NCBI RefSeq assembly: GCF_049747295.1
Contig: NZ_JBMHJM010000001.1
Span: forward strand, 3,906,001 to 3,970,000
Reading direction: 5' to 3'
From: Afipia sp049747295
GTDB taxonomy: Bacteria > Pseudomonadota > Alphaproteobacteria > Rhizobiales > Xanthobacteraceae
Length of the DNA stretch: 64,000 bases
Position 1 is the first letter of the stretch. The number at the start of each line of letters is the position of its first letter. The position numbers and the translations under genes are program-made. Of the stretch, positions 44,040 through 53,241 are shown piece after piece. Under the pieces are notes generated by a model. That model was not told the DNA's origin, did not search any database, and saw nothing but the letters and a program-made list of their open reading frames with translations.

Positions 44040-45656
44040 ATGTACATCTACCGATTCGCTTCTGCCGCGATGCTCGCGGCAACAGCGCTCACGTCCGTCA
44101 CTATCCAGCAAGCGCATGCACAATCTGCCGGCGGCGGCGATTCCGAGATCGCGCTTTTGAAACAGCAGGTCCGCCTGCTCGAGCAGAAGCTCGACAAAAT
44201 CCAGCAGCAGACGTCGGCGAACACGACGGCCACAGCGAACGCCAAGGCTGAAGCAAGGGCTGAGGCGAAAGCCGAGGCGAAGGCGGCAGCCAAGGCTGCG
44301 GTTGCCAACGCCAATGCTGCCATGCCGAGGAAAGCGCCGATCGCGTATACCGGCGCGGTGGTGTCGATGCCGAACAACCGGCCGACCATCTGCACCGCGG
44401 ACGGCGAGAATTGCGTCGGCATCACAGGCCGCCTGCACTGGGATGTTGGCGGTTACGACTTCCATCCCAACACCGCGAGCGGGCCGCAGCGGCTCGACTC
44501 GGGTGAGAATGTCCGTCGCGCTCGCATCGGCCTCGCCGGCAAATTCCTCAGCGACTGGAATTTCGCTCTGATCTACGACTTTGGTGGCACGTCTGATGGC
44601 TTTGGCGGTGCTGCGTCCGGATCTCTTCCAGGCGGCGGCACGTCGGGTATCGAAAACGCTTACCTGAGCTACACCGGCCTGAAGCCGTTCGGTGGCAAGA
44701 TGGCGATCGAAGGCGGCATCATGGACATTCCTTGGACGCTCGATGAGGCCACGAGCTCCAACGACATTCTGTTCATGGAGCGTGCCTCATCCCAGGTGAT
44801 CGCGGTCAATCTCGCCGCCGGCGATTTCCGCTCGACCTTCGGCACGCGTTGGTGGAATGACACCTTCTGGGTGGGCGGCTATGTCACCGGCCCGACCACA
44901 GGCTCTGTCCACACGGCGGCCGTTACGGCACCAAGCTCCACCGAACAGTATGGTGCAGTGGTCCGCGCCGCAGGTCAGCTCGTGAGTGGCAACAATTATT
45001 CGTTGCACGTCGGTGCCAACGCCGAATGGCTGATCCAACCGCCGCGTAACATTGCGACGGGAGGGCAGACGGTGACATTCAGCGATCGTCCGGAGCTGCG
45101 CATCGATCCGACCACGCTGATCAACACTGGCGCGATCGCCAACGCCTCCGGCGCGCAGGTTTACGGTGCCGAAGCGGCTGCCACCTACGGCTCGCTGTTC
45201 TTCCAGGGCGAGTACTACTGGTACAATGTCGATCGCGAGGCCTCGACCGGTTTGCCGCCAATCGGTGCGCCGAGCCTGCAGTTCCAGGGCGGCTATGCGC
45301 AGGCGAGCTACGTGCTGACCGGCGAGACCCACACCTACAACGCGTCGACCGCCTCGTATAACGGCATCAAGCCGCGGGATCCGTTCTCGATCCATGGCGG
45401 CGGCTGGGGTGCCTGGGAAGTCGCGGGTCGTGTCTCGACCATCGATCTCAACGATAAGGTCGGAACAGCGCTCGGCGTCGCCGGCGGCCGACAGACCGTC
45501 TACACGGCGGGCCTGAACTGGTACGTCAACGGCAACCTCCGCTTCATGCTGGACTATCTGCACGGAGATGTCGCCAAGCAGGCGTCGCCGACGTCAACGG
45601 TGGATTCCGGTTCGACGTTCGACGCGGTTGCGATGCGCACCCAGTTCGCCTTCTAA
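44040..45656 (+). CDS. OprO/OprP-type porin with coiled-coil and Ala/Lys/Glu stalk
   Basis: A 538-residue outer-membrane porin of the phosphate/pyrophosphate-selective porin superfamily. The start at 44040 follows TAGGAGCCAC; signal peptide cleavage is near AHAQS (residue 28). A short coiled coil (ALLKQQVRLLEQKLDKIQQQ) is followed by a low-complexity stalk built of AKAEARAEAKAEAK-like repeats (about residues 65-95). The barrel begins near CVGITGRLHWDVGGYDFHP and ends with a terminal Phe (MRTQFAF). Similar N-terminal coiled coils trimerise porins or reach the peptidoglycan. Ligand specificity cannot be told. Confidence 0.9.
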   Translation: MYIYRFASAAMLAATALTSVTIQQAHAQSAGGGDSEIALLKQQVRLLEQKLDKIQQQTSANTTATANAKAEARAEAKAEAKAAAKAAVANANAAMPRKAPIAYTGAVVSMPNNRPTICTADGENCVGITGRLHWDVGGYDFHPNTASGPQRLDSGENVRRARIGLAGKFLSDWNFALIYDFGGTSDGFGGAASGSLPGGGTSGIENAYLSYTGLKPFGGKMAIEGGIMDIPWTLDEATSSNDILFMERASSQVIAVNLAAGDFRSTFGTRWWNDTFWVGGYVTGPTTGSVHTAAVTAPSSTEQYGAVVRAAGQLVSGNNYSLHVGANAEWLIQPPRNIATGGQTVTFSDRPELRIDPTTLINTGAIANASGAQVYGAEAAATYGSLFFQGEYYWYNVDREASTGLPPIGAPSLQFQGGYAQASYVLTGETHTYNASTASYNGIKPRDPFSIHGGGWGAWEVAGRVSTIDLNDKVGTALGVAGGRQTVYTAGLNWYVNGNLRFMLDYLHGDVAKQASPTSTVDSGSTFDAVAMRTQFAF

Positions 45657-45695
45657 GACTGTTGGTACAGCCGGTTTCGCTGTCTCCATTACATG

Positions 45696-45727
45696 CGGCA
45701 ACCCAGAACAATCGTTCTGGGTTGCCG
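45696..45727. terminator. Strong bidirectional terminator, 14-bp perfect stem
   Basis: Bases 45696-45709 pair without mismatch with 45714-45727 around the loop AATC; TTT follows. It lies 39 bases after the porin stop and 5 bases from the stop of the leftward flavoprotein gene, so it serves both. Confidence 0.88.
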
Positions 45728-45732
45728 TTTGC

Positions 45733-46593
45733 TTATGCAGCGTCGCGAGATGTCGGCGAAATGTGCCGCGGCGTGTAGTCCCCTAGTACACCAAGAAAGG
45801 TGTTGGACACGAACGGCGTTCCGCTCTGATGCAACGCGTGTCCAATGCGGTCGTCACCGTGCTCTGGTTTAAGAACCTGGAGTTCGTCGTAGTCGCCTCC
45901 GTTCTGCGACCGGAATGCGATGGACTCAGCGGCCTCAATGTCCAGCAGGCGGCGGATATAGGCTTGCGCCATGCTTTCCACGGCGTCCGGCGTCGCCTTG
46001 TTGACCTCGTAGAACACTGCGGGCGGAACGACCGTGAGACCGGGATAGAACAACAGGCCGTGATGGATCGGCCAGAGCAGATCATCGATGTTGCCATTGA
46101 CGCCGCGCGGGCCGTAGTGGGACATGCGGCCGCCGACGGTCATCGCCACCATGGCGCGCTTGCCCAGAAGAATGCCTTCGCCGAACCGTTTGCCCCATTG
46201 CGCGCCGCCATGGGGGCCGACACCGTAAGCGAAACCGTAGGCATAAACGCGGTCGAACCATCCCTTCATGATGGCGGGCATGCCGTACCACCAGAACGGA
46301 AACTGCAGCACCACGACATCGGCCCACAGCAGCTTCCGTTGTTCCTCGGCGATGTCGGTGGACTGGTTGCCGGCCGCGTAAGCTTCCTTCGATGCATAGC
46401 CGTAGTTAAGTGGCGCTCCCCGGTCGCGGACGGGGAAGTCATCGCCGTCGGCAACGGCCTTCCATCCCATCGCGTAGAGATCGGAGACGACGACGTCGTG
46501 CCCGGCGGCGGTCAGAGCCCCGACGGCGCGGTCCTTGAGATGGCCTGTGAGCGATTTCGGTTCCGGATGGGCATAGACGATCAGGTATTTCAT
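45733..46593 (-). CDS. NAD(P)H-dependent oxidoreductase, flavodoxin-like fold (NQO/YwrO-like)
   Basis: A 286-residue flavoprotein. I chose the ATG at 46593 (GAGGA before it). It starts with the typical strand MKYLIVYAHPEPKSLTGHLK and has the flavin/quinone-site block QFPFWWYGMPAIMKGWFDRVY (shown in part: FPFWWYGMPAI, about residue 92) followed by a GKRAMVAMTVGG strand. These FAD or FMN enzymes reduce quinones or electrophilic compounds by two electrons. It is divergent from a LysR gene 93 bases away, a common inducible detoxification pair. Confidence 0.92.
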   Translation of the reverse strand: MKYLIVYAHPEPKSLTGHLKDRAVGALTAAGHDVVVSDLYAMGWKAVADGDDFPVRDRGAPLNYGYASKEAYAAGNQSTDIAEEQRKLLWADVVVLQFPFWWYGMPAIMKGWFDRVYAYGFAYGVGPHGGAQWGKRFGEGILLGKRAMVAMTVGGRMSHYGPRGVNGNIDDLLWPIHHGLLFYPGLTVVPPAVFYEVNKATPDAVESMAQAYIRRLLDIEAAESIAFRSQNGGDYDELQVLKPEHGDDRIGHALHQSGTPFVSNTFLGVLGDYTPRHISPTSRDAA

Positions 46594-46685
46594 GGTGTCC
46601 TCACGATCGGTTGGTCGCTGCACCGAAGGTGGGACCTTTTAGCCATCTATTGAAATTGTAAGATTATGGTGCTGGTATCCATGAA

Positions 46686-47603
46686 ATGGATGACAAACGC
46701 CCCGACCTCAATTTGCTGCTTGCTCTCGACGCGCTGCTGTCGGAGCAGAACGTCACGCGCGCGGCCAAGCGCCTCAATCTCAGCCAGCCGGCGCTCAGCG
46801 CGCAACTGGCGCGGCTGCGCGATCTGTTCGGCGATCAGCTGTTCGTGCCGACTTCGCGCGGCGTGCTGCCGACCGCAGCTGCGGAGGAACTGCGCGAGCC
46901 GGTGCGGCGCGCACTGGAAGAAGCGAGAGGCGTGTTCGGGCAGGGGCGGGGCTTCGATCCCGCCACCACCGAGTTCACCTTCACCATTGCATCGAGCGAC
47001 TACATGCAGGTCGCCGTGTTGCTGCCATTTCTGACGGCGATCAGCGAGGCGGCCCCGAAAGTGAGGGTGATGGCGAAGCTCGGCAGCGCCCGCATGGCAC
47101 GCGGCGAGCTCGAACGCGGCGACCTTGATCTCGCCTTCCTGCAAGTGGGAAGCCCGGACGCCATCGGATTACATACCCTGCCGGTCCTGCAGGAAACCTA
47201 TATCGGCATCGCGCGCCGCGGCGGCGCGCCGACGGGACGAATGGCGATGAAACGTTTTATCGCCGCGCGCCATATTATCGTCTCGCCGGCCGGTGACGGC
47301 TTTCTGGGGCCAACAGATGAAGCGCTTGCGGCAGCCGGTCTGACGCGCACGGTCTCCTTCGCAGTGTCGTCATTCGTGACGTTGATCGAGGCGGTGGCGC
47401 AGAGCGAGTTGATCGCAATGGCGCCGGAGCGGCTCGCACGGCGGTACGCCGACAGGCTGGATCTGTTCAAGGCGCCGCTCGATGTCGAGGGCTTCGGCAT
47501 CGCGATGGTGTGGCACGATCGAACCAAGGATCATCCGGCGCACCGCTGGCTTCGCGACAGGTTATCGGCGTTTTGTAACGTGACGCCGCGTGCGCGACGC
47601 TAG
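46686..47603 (+). CDS. LysR family transcriptional regulator (NodD/LeuO-like group)
   Basis: A 305-residue LysR regulator with the LNLLLALDALLSEQNVTRAA helix-turn-helix start (residues 8-27) that is typical of the NodD/PcpR/LinR-like branch, which often controls genes for phenolic or quinone compounds. The effector domain begins FTFTIASSDYMQV. It faces the NQO-like flavoprotein gene and is its most likely regulator. Confidence 0.93.
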   Translation: MDDKRPDLNLLLALDALLSEQNVTRAAKRLNLSQPALSAQLARLRDLFGDQLFVPTSRGVLPTAAAEELREPVRRALEEARGVFGQGRGFDPATTEFTFTIASSDYMQVAVLLPFLTAISEAAPKVRVMAKLGSARMARGELERGDLDLAFLQVGSPDAIGLHTLPVLQETYIGIARRGGAPTGRMAMKRFIAARHIIVSPAGDGFLGPTDEALAAAGLTRTVSFAVSSFVTLIEAVAQSELIAMAPERLARRYADRLDLFKAPLDVEGFGIAMVWHDRTKDHPAHRWLRDRLSAFCNVTPRARR

Positions 47604-47647
47604 AAGGGAAGTGTCACGCCGCTTCGTCTCTTGAGGTGCTTCTTGTG

Positions 47648-48310
47648 TTATCGCGAAGCCGTGCGCTTCGGCCTGCGGATGGCGCGCACCTTGCCGCTGC
47701 TTCCACCCCCGCAGTAGAAGCGGTCGGCGCCGTCGGATTCCAATCCCGACACGGCAGTGTCAGGCGGCATCTTGAGGCTTTCGAGAACTTCGCCGGTCTT
47801 GGGATCGATGCGCCGCACATCGCCCTCGTTACCTTCCCAGGTGCCGTGCCAGAGGTCGCCGTCGACCCATGTCACGCCGGTGACGAAGCGGTTGGTCTCG
47901 ATGGTGCGCAGGATCTTGCCCGTATTCGGATCGATCTGGTGGATCTTGCGGTCGCGATATTGTCCGACCCACAACGAGCCTTCCGCCCAGGCGAGGCCGG
48001 AGTCGCCGCCGTTGCCGGGGGCCGGAATAGTGGAGAGCACGTCGCCGGTTTTCGGATCGATCTTCTGGATGCGCTTCTCGGCGATCTGAAACAGATGTTC
48101 GCCGTCGAACGCCGTGCCGGCATGCGCGGGGACATCGATCGTGCGCTGGACTTTTCCGTTGGCGGGATCGAGCGCGCTGATGGTGTCGCCGGTAGCGAAC
48201 CACACATTTTTCCCGTCAAATGTCAGTCCATGGACATGGTCGACGCCGGGGAAGGGGCCATACTCCTGAATGATGTCGGCCGCGCTGGCGGTGGCTGCTG
48301 ATTGCTTCAT
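47648..48310 (-). CDS. Vgb/glutaminyl cyclotransferase-like beta-propeller protein
   Basis: A 220-residue protein made of about five repeated blade motifs: LDPANGKVQRTI, IDPKTGDVLSTI, IDPNTGKILRTI and IDPKTGEVLESL, each following an LWV/LWH/VWF strand. This is the pattern of streptogramin-lyase-like and glutamine-cyclotransferase-like propellers. No signal peptide is visible. The C-terminus is basic (RAIRRPKRTASR). GAGAGGATG precedes the start. It is translated 37 bases after the HTH regulator gene, which suggests one operon. The activity is unknown. Confidence 0.82.
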   Translation of the reverse strand: MKQSAATASAADIIQEYGPFPGVDHVHGLTFDGKNVWFATGDTISALDPANGKVQRTIDVPAHAGTAFDGEHLFQIAEKRIQKIDPKTGDVLSTIPAPGNGGDSGLAWAEGSLWVGQYRDRKIHQIDPNTGKILRTIETNRFVTGVTWVDGDLWHGTWEGNEGDVRRIDPKTGEVLESLKMPPDTAVSGLESDGADRFYCGGGSSGKVRAIRRPKRTASR

Positions 48311-48347
48311 GTGCTCATCCTCTCGCTGTGTGATGAAGCCACCTTAA

Positions 48348-49565
48348 TCAGGCCGGCAGCGGAGCAGGGAGTAACAAGGTCGTCGTGAAACCGGGAACGG
48401 GCGGCGTCATCCAGCGGCGCGCGCGCCCATGGCCGAACGACTGCACCTTACCTGCAAGCGCAAGAGAGTCGAGTGCGCGCTGCACCGTGCGCTGGCTGGT
48501 ATCGAGCGCCAGCGCCAGCGCAGAACTCGACCAGGTTTCGCCGTCGGCGAGCAGGGCGAGCACTTCCGCGTGCTGTTCTTCGACAGGATGCGCCAGCACG
48601 AGCACTTGTCTCGCATTGAGTGGGGTGAGCGCGAATCCGCGCGGGGTGGCGCTTATGGTTGCCACCCTTTCGATCATGGTGCGCAGCCGGCCGATCTCGA
48701 CCCGCAACCGCGCGCGGTGGGATTCATCGGCGTGCTTGGCGCGGAACGCCCGCGCCACCAAGTCGTCCCGCGACACGTCCGCGGGCCAGGCTTCGGCCAG
48801 CGCGCGGGCGAGTGCGAACAGCACCGGACGGGTGGCGAGCGAGACGGTGCCGTGCGGATCGCGCACGCTATAACGGCAGGCATCGACCACGAGGTCTTTC
48901 GACGACTGCAGCGTCTCGACCTCGTCAAGCAGAAGTGGCCGCTCCGTACCATCGGTGATCAGGCGCGCGGCTGGCGACTTGAGGATGCGCATGGCGCTCT
49001 CCACTTCCGCAATGAGGGCGGGAATTCGGGCCTGTCGCGCGCTCTCTGCCGCTCGCGCCAGCGCATCGCGCGCGGTCTTCGCCTGCAGCCGCCGCATGGC
49101 GATGCCTGCCGTCACCAGCGCATGGGCGGCTTTCAATGCGGGCGGCAAGGGGTCGGGGGCGAGCAGGGCGAGCACGCGCTCGGCCTCATCGAGTCGCCCG
49201 ATCAGCAGCAGGCGGCGAACCTCGAGATAGCGCGCATGGGCAGTGTTGATGGTATCGCCATGCTGTTCGAGCGTGACACGCGCAGCATCGAGGCTCTTTT
49301 CCGGCCAGCCGAGGTCCCGCGAAGCCAGCGCGATCTCGGCCTCCGCGACCACGCATCGCGCGCGAGAGACGGTCTCGCGCGGGCCGAACGCGCGCGCCGC
49401 ACGCCGCAACAGCGCTTTCGCGCGTGCTAAATCGCCGAGCTGCGCCATCGCGATGCCGCGCAGTGCCAGCGCGGGCGCATCGTCGCGCAAGGCAATGCGG
49501 TTCAGCGCCCCGAGGGGATCACCCGAGGCGAGCGCCCGTGCGGCAGCCGTGATCAGCGAGTCCAT
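48348..49565 (-). CDS. Helical-repeat protein with C-terminal winged HTH, probable regulator
   Basis: A 405-residue protein. Residues 1-200 are Ala/Leu/Arg-rich paired helices like TPRs (AMAQLGDLARAKALLRRAAR). A central region around residues 225-320 (DACRYSVRDPHGTVSLATRP, RVEIGRLRTMIERVATI) resembles the OmpR/BTAD-type winged helix. Residues 335-395 form a second helix-turn-helix (LADGETWSSSALALALDTSQ, then QRALDSLALAGKV). It lacks an ATPase or a sensor domain. It begins 36 bases after the AraC gene stop and leads into the propeller gene, so it probably regulates or partners with that protein. Confidence 0.75.
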   Translation of the reverse strand: MDSLITAAARALASGDPLGALNRIALRDDAPALALRGIAMAQLGDLARAKALLRRAARAFGPRETVSRARCVVAEAEIALASRDLGWPEKSLDAARVTLEQHGDTINTAHARYLEVRRLLLIGRLDEAERVLALLAPDPLPPALKAAHALVTAGIAMRRLQAKTARDALARAAESARQARIPALIAEVESAMRILKSPAARLITDGTERPLLLDEVETLQSSKDLVVDACRYSVRDPHGTVSLATRPVLFALARALAEAWPADVSRDDLVARAFRAKHADESHRARLRVEIGRLRTMIERVATISATPRGFALTPLNARQVLVLAHPVEEQHAEVLALLADGETWSSSALALALDTSQRTVQRALDSLALAGKVQSFGHGRARRWMTPPVPGFTTTLLLPAPLPA

Positions 49566-49601
49566 TTAAATTCCGACAGATGTGTCAAATGACGGGCGGC
49601 G

Positions 49602-50465
49602 CTAACTTGCCTTGTTGAGTCGCTCCCGAAAAGCGCGAGGGGAGAGCCCCGTGGCCGTTGTGTAGACGCGGGTGAAATAAGCAGGATCATCGAAGCCCAG
49701 TGCATAGGCAATCGCCGAAACCGGCAAGTTCGTATAAACGAGATTTCGCCGCGCTTCACGGATCATCCGGTTGAGGATGTGGTGCGAAGCGGTGCTTCCT
49801 GTCGCAGCCCGCGTCACGCGGTTGAGATGCGTGGGCGTGATCGACAGCGCCTGGGCGTAGTCCGAAACGCTCCAGCGCTCAATATGATGGTCTTCGAGCA
49901 GAGTCTCGAAGCGGCGAAAGATATCGGGCTCAACCGTGTTTTCGCGTGTCACGCCGGCAAGCTCGCGCGCAACGAGCCCAATCAGGCTTGCGGACAACGC
50001 GCGCAGCACATGGGCGCGAGCAAAGCCCTGCGCTGCATGTTCGGTAAAAATCTGTTTCATCGTCGCACGGATCTGGGACGTGCTCCGAACCACGGCGGCG
50101 TGAGACAGCAGAGTGCGCAAGCCTTCCGACGCCAATAAAACCTGATCCAGAATCTCGGTGGACAGCGTCAGGACCCAGCCTTGCGTGCCCGGTACGAAGC
50201 TAAATCCATGCACGTTCCTGACAGGGACGTTCACGATATGCATCGGCCGCAGCACATAGGATTGGCCGTCGAGCGTTGCCTGTCCTCCGCCGCTTTCGAT
50301 CAGAAGCACCTGGTGCAGCCGCTCGTGCCGGTGCACGGCCAGCGTCCAGTCATGCAGGACGGAGCGTGACGGAATGGTCTCGCAATGCACCACGTCCGGC
50401 AGGTCGCCATGCTCCCCGAACAGATTGTAGACCGTGATTGCCGAGCTTGGTGCTAGTTTCCCCAT
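49602..50465 (-). CDS. pobR: AraC family regulator, probable pobA activator
   Basis: A 287-residue regulator with an N-terminal cupin (HDWTLAVHRHERLHQVLLIE, about residues 36-55) and a C-terminal pair of AraC helix-turn-helices (SVSDYAQALSITPTHLNRV and AIAYALGFDDPAYFTRVY). The start is uncertain: the ATG at 50465 has no clear ribosome site, and the frame extends 12 codons upstream. It is divergent from pobA, the arrangement of the known PobR activator that responds to 4-hydroxybenzoate. The role is inferred from that context. Confidence 0.88.
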   Translation of the reverse strand: MGKLAPSSAITVYNLFGEHGDLPDVVHCETIPSRSVLHDWTLAVHRHERLHQVLLIESGGGQATLDGQSYVLRPMHIVNVPVRNVHGFSFVPGTQGWVLTLSTEILDQVLLASEGLRTLLSHAAVVRSTSQIRATMKQIFTEHAAQGFARAHVLRALSASLIGLVARELAGVTRENTVEPDIFRRFETLLEDHHIERWSVSDYAQALSITPTHLNRVTRAATGSTASHHILNRMIREARRNLVYTNLPVSAIAYALGFDDPAYFTRVYTTATGLSPRAFRERLNKAS

Positions 50466-50551
50466 GTTCGAATTGTACAAGACAATGGCTGATCCCTCCA
50501 TCCGTTTATCCCGTCAAATCGGAGATTGTTGGGATTACGGAGGAAACAAAA

Positions 50552-51724
50552 GTGAAGGTTCAGGTCTGTATCGTCGGCGGCGGGCCGTCCGGCTTATTGC
50601 TCTCGCAGCTCCTTCATCTGCGGGGCGTCGACACGATCGTTCTCGAAAAACACAGCCGGGATTACGTGCTGTCCCGCATCCGTGCCGGCGTGCTGGAGCA
50701 GGGCTTTGCCAAGCTGATGCGCGAGGCCGAGTGCGGCGAGCGGATGGACCGCGAGGGCGAAGTCCATAACGGATTTCATATCGCGCACGAAGGCGTGCTC
50801 GATCACGTCGACCTTCACAAATATTCCGGCGGCGCGTCGGTTCTCGTTTACGGACAGACCGAAGTCACGCGCGACCTTTACGAGGCACGCGATCGTCTCG
50901 GCGGCAAAATCGTCCACAATGCGGAAGACGTGACGCTGCACGATCTGACGACGGACGCTCCGTATGTCACGTGCCGCAGCGAGGGAGCTGAGGTCCGTGT
51001 CGACTGCGACTTCGTGGTCGGTGCCGACGGCTTCCATGGCGTCAGCCGGAAATCGATCCCCGGTGAAGCCTTGCACGAACATGAAAAGGTCTATCCGTTC
51101 GGCTGGCTCGGAGTACTGTCGCGCACAAAGCCGGTGTCACCCGAATTGATCTATGTGAAACACCAGCGTGGTTTTGCCTTGTGTTCGATGCGCTCTCAGG
51201 TGCTGAGCCGCTATTACATCCAGGTTCCGATCACCGATAAAGTGGAAGACTGGTCCGACGATGCGTTTTGGGCGGAATTGAAGCGCCGCCTGCCGCAGGA
51301 GGTGGCGGCTCAACTCGTCACCGGTCCGTCCATTGAAAAGAGCATTGCGCCGCTGCGCAGCTTCGTTGCCGAACCGATGAGCTATGGCCGGCTGTTCCTC
51401 GCCGGTGACGCCGCCCATATCTTTCCGCCGACCGGTGCGCGCGGGCTCAATACTGCAGGCTCCGACGTGCATTACCTCTACCATGCGCTGCTCGCGCACT
51501 ACAAAGCCGGCGATAGCGTGGGGCTGAAGGACTACTCGCAGAAGGCGCTTGCCCGCGTCTGGAAGGCGCAACGCTTCTCCTGGTGGATGACCTCAATGCT
51601 GCATCGCTTTCCTGATCGCAACTCGTATGACGATCAGCTGCAGCAGACCGAGATTGATTATGTGTTTTCGTCGGACACCGCGATGCGGATGCTGGCCGAG
51701 AACTATGTCGGGTTGCCGTATTGA
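50552..51724 (+). CDS. pobA: 4-hydroxybenzoate 3-monooxygenase
   Basis: A 390-residue FAD monooxygenase, the known PobA length, converting 4-hydroxybenzoate to protocatechuate with NADPH and O2. The GTG at 50552 is preceded by GGAGGAAAC. The ADP loop is VCIVGGGPSGLLLSQLL (residues 5-21), the active-site loop SRIRAGVLEQG follows near residue 43, and the second FAD motif is LAGDAAHIFPPTGARGLN (about residue 282). It lies divergent from the AraC gene and upstream of an ABC binding-protein gene. No pca genes for the next steps are in this window. Confidence 0.97.
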   Translation: MKVQVCIVGGGPSGLLLSQLLHLRGVDTIVLEKHSRDYVLSRIRAGVLEQGFAKLMREAECGERMDREGEVHNGFHIAHEGVLDHVDLHKYSGGASVLVYGQTEVTRDLYEARDRLGGKIVHNAEDVTLHDLTTDAPYVTCRSEGAEVRVDCDFVVGADGFHGVSRKSIPGEALHEHEKVYPFGWLGVLSRTKPVSPELIYVKHQRGFALCSMRSQVLSRYYIQVPITDKVEDWSDDAFWAELKRRLPQEVAAQLVTGPSIEKSIAPLRSFVAEPMSYGRLFLAGDAAHIFPPTGARGLNTAGSDVHYLYHALLAHYKAGDSVGLKDYSQKALARVWKAQRFSWWMTSMLHRFPDRNSYDDQLQQTEIDYVFSSDTAMRMLAENYVGLPY

Positions 51725-51856
51725 ACAGCAGGCTGCCGCTGCTTTCATCACCCACACTATGCAGGCGGTGATGTGAACAGCGCAAAAAGTTTTCGGCGCA
51801 AGACACGTCGAGACCGCATGAATTCTGACAACATATATTTGGGGAGGAGACTGATA

Positions 51857-53065
51857 ATGAACATGAAGAAAGCGTTGATAGTGCTTGCATGCTTTGCCGG
51901 CACAGCAGCCAGGGCCGAGATATCCGACAATGTCGTGCGCGTCGGCGTGCTCAATGACATCTCCGGCGTGTTTCAGGATACCAACGGCATGGGGTCGGTC
52001 GAGGCCGCGCGCATGGCGGCGGAGGATTTCGCGGGCGGCGGGAAGAACATCAAGGTCGAGATCGTTTACGCGGATCACCAGAACAAGGCCGATGTGGGCG
52101 TTGCGATCGCGCGGAAATGGCTCGACGTGGAAGGCGTCGACGCCATCGTCGACGTTCCGAACTCGTCCGTCGGCCTCGCGCTCAACGAACTTTTGCGCAA
52201 CAGCCGCATGACCTTCCTGGCCTCGTCGACCGCAAGCTCGGATCTGACCGGCAAGGCCTGCTCACCGAACACCATTCAATGGGTCAACGATACCTGGGCT
52301 ACGGGCAACACGACCGCGTCGGCGATGATGGCGCAGGGCGGCAAGGACTGGTATTTCGTCACCGTGGACTATGCGCTCGGCAAAGGCATCGAGGCGGAAG
52401 CGAGCAAATATATCGAGGCTCATGGCGGCAAGGTTCTCGGCTCGGCCAAACATCCGCTCGGCACGTCCGATTTCGCGTCATTCCTGTTGCAGGCGCAGTC
52501 GTCGAAAGCGCAGGTCATCGGCCTTGCCAATGCCGGCGGCGACACCATCAATGCCGTCAAGCAGGCGGCCGAATTCGGCATTCAGCAGAGCGGACAGAAG
52601 CTGGTGGCTTTCCTCATGTTGATTCAGGACGTGCATGGCATGGGCCTGAAGGTCGCGCAGGGGCTGCAACTTATGGAAGCGTTCTACTGGGACATGAATG
52701 ATGATACCCGGGCCTTTGCCAAGCGTTTCGCGGCACGTCCCGGCATGAACGGCAAGATGCCGAGCAGCAATCACGCCGGCGTTTATGCGGCGACCATGGC
52801 CTATTTGAACGCCGTCGCGGCCAAGGGCAGCGACAACGCCAAGGATGTGGTGCCGCAGATGAAGACGTTCTCCGGCAAGGACAAGCTGTTCGGCGATATC
52901 ACGATTCGCCAGGACGGACGCGTGGTGCACCCGCTGTTCCTGTATGAGGTGAAGAAGCCCGAAGAATCCAAGTATCCTTGGGACTATTACAAGCTGATCT
53001 CGAGCGTTCCGGGCGACAAGGCCTTCAGGCCACAGGCTGAAGGTGGTTGTTCGCTGGTGAAGTAA
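51857..53065 (+). CDS. ABC transporter substrate-binding protein, branched-chain type
   Basis: A 402-residue periplasmic binding protein. The start at 51857 follows GGGGAGGAG; the leader MNMKKALIVLACFAGTAARA is cut near ARAE. The mature protein starts VRVGVLNDISG and has GMGSVEAARMAAED. It is a paralogue of the protein at 21069-22292 by repeated shared blocks (SPNTIQWV, DTINAVKQAAEFG, KYPWDYYK). As at the other locus, no permease or ATPase gene accompanies it. Position after pobA suggests an aromatic acid ligand, as described for some binding proteins in Rhodopseudomonas. A hairpin follows at 53093-53121. Confidence 0.93.
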   Translation: MNMKKALIVLACFAGTAARAEISDNVVRVGVLNDISGVFQDTNGMGSVEAARMAAEDFAGGGKNIKVEIVYADHQNKADVGVAIARKWLDVEGVDAIVDVPNSSVGLALNELLRNSRMTFLASSTASSDLTGKACSPNTIQWVNDTWATGNTTASAMMAQGGKDWYFVTVDYALGKGIEAEASKYIEAHGGKVLGSAKHPLGTSDFASFLLQAQSSKAQVIGLANAGGDTINAVKQAAEFGIQQSGQKLVAFLMLIQDVHGMGLKVAQGLQLMEAFYWDMNDDTRAFAKRFAARPGMNGKMPSSNHAGVYAATMAYLNAVAAKGSDNAKDVVPQMKTFSGKDKLFGDITIRQDGRVVHPLFLYEVKKPEESKYPWDYYKLISSVPGDKAFRPQAEGGCSLVK

Positions 53066-53092
53066 GGGCGGCCTCACACTCCGCATGTGCTT

Positions 53093-53121
53093 TGTCCCGG
53101 ACGCGAAGCGCGGCCGGGACA
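53093..53121 (+). terminator. Palindromic hairpin after binding-protein gene
   Basis: An 8-bp outer stem (53093-53100 with 53114-53121), one mismatch, then a 4-bp inner stem (CGCG) with an AAG loop, followed by TTGTTATTTTGT. The sequence has the look of the extragenic palindromes common in bradyrhizobia. It lies 27 bases after the stop. Confidence 0.7.
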
Positions 53122-53241
53122 TTGTTATTTTGTGACATCGGGTGCGCTGGACGTCCGGAGCGACCCGGCGATTGCAATAGATCGTCAAATCAACCAGTCT
53201 TTCCATCGTGATCAGGTTCTCTGACACGAGGTCTGTTGTCC

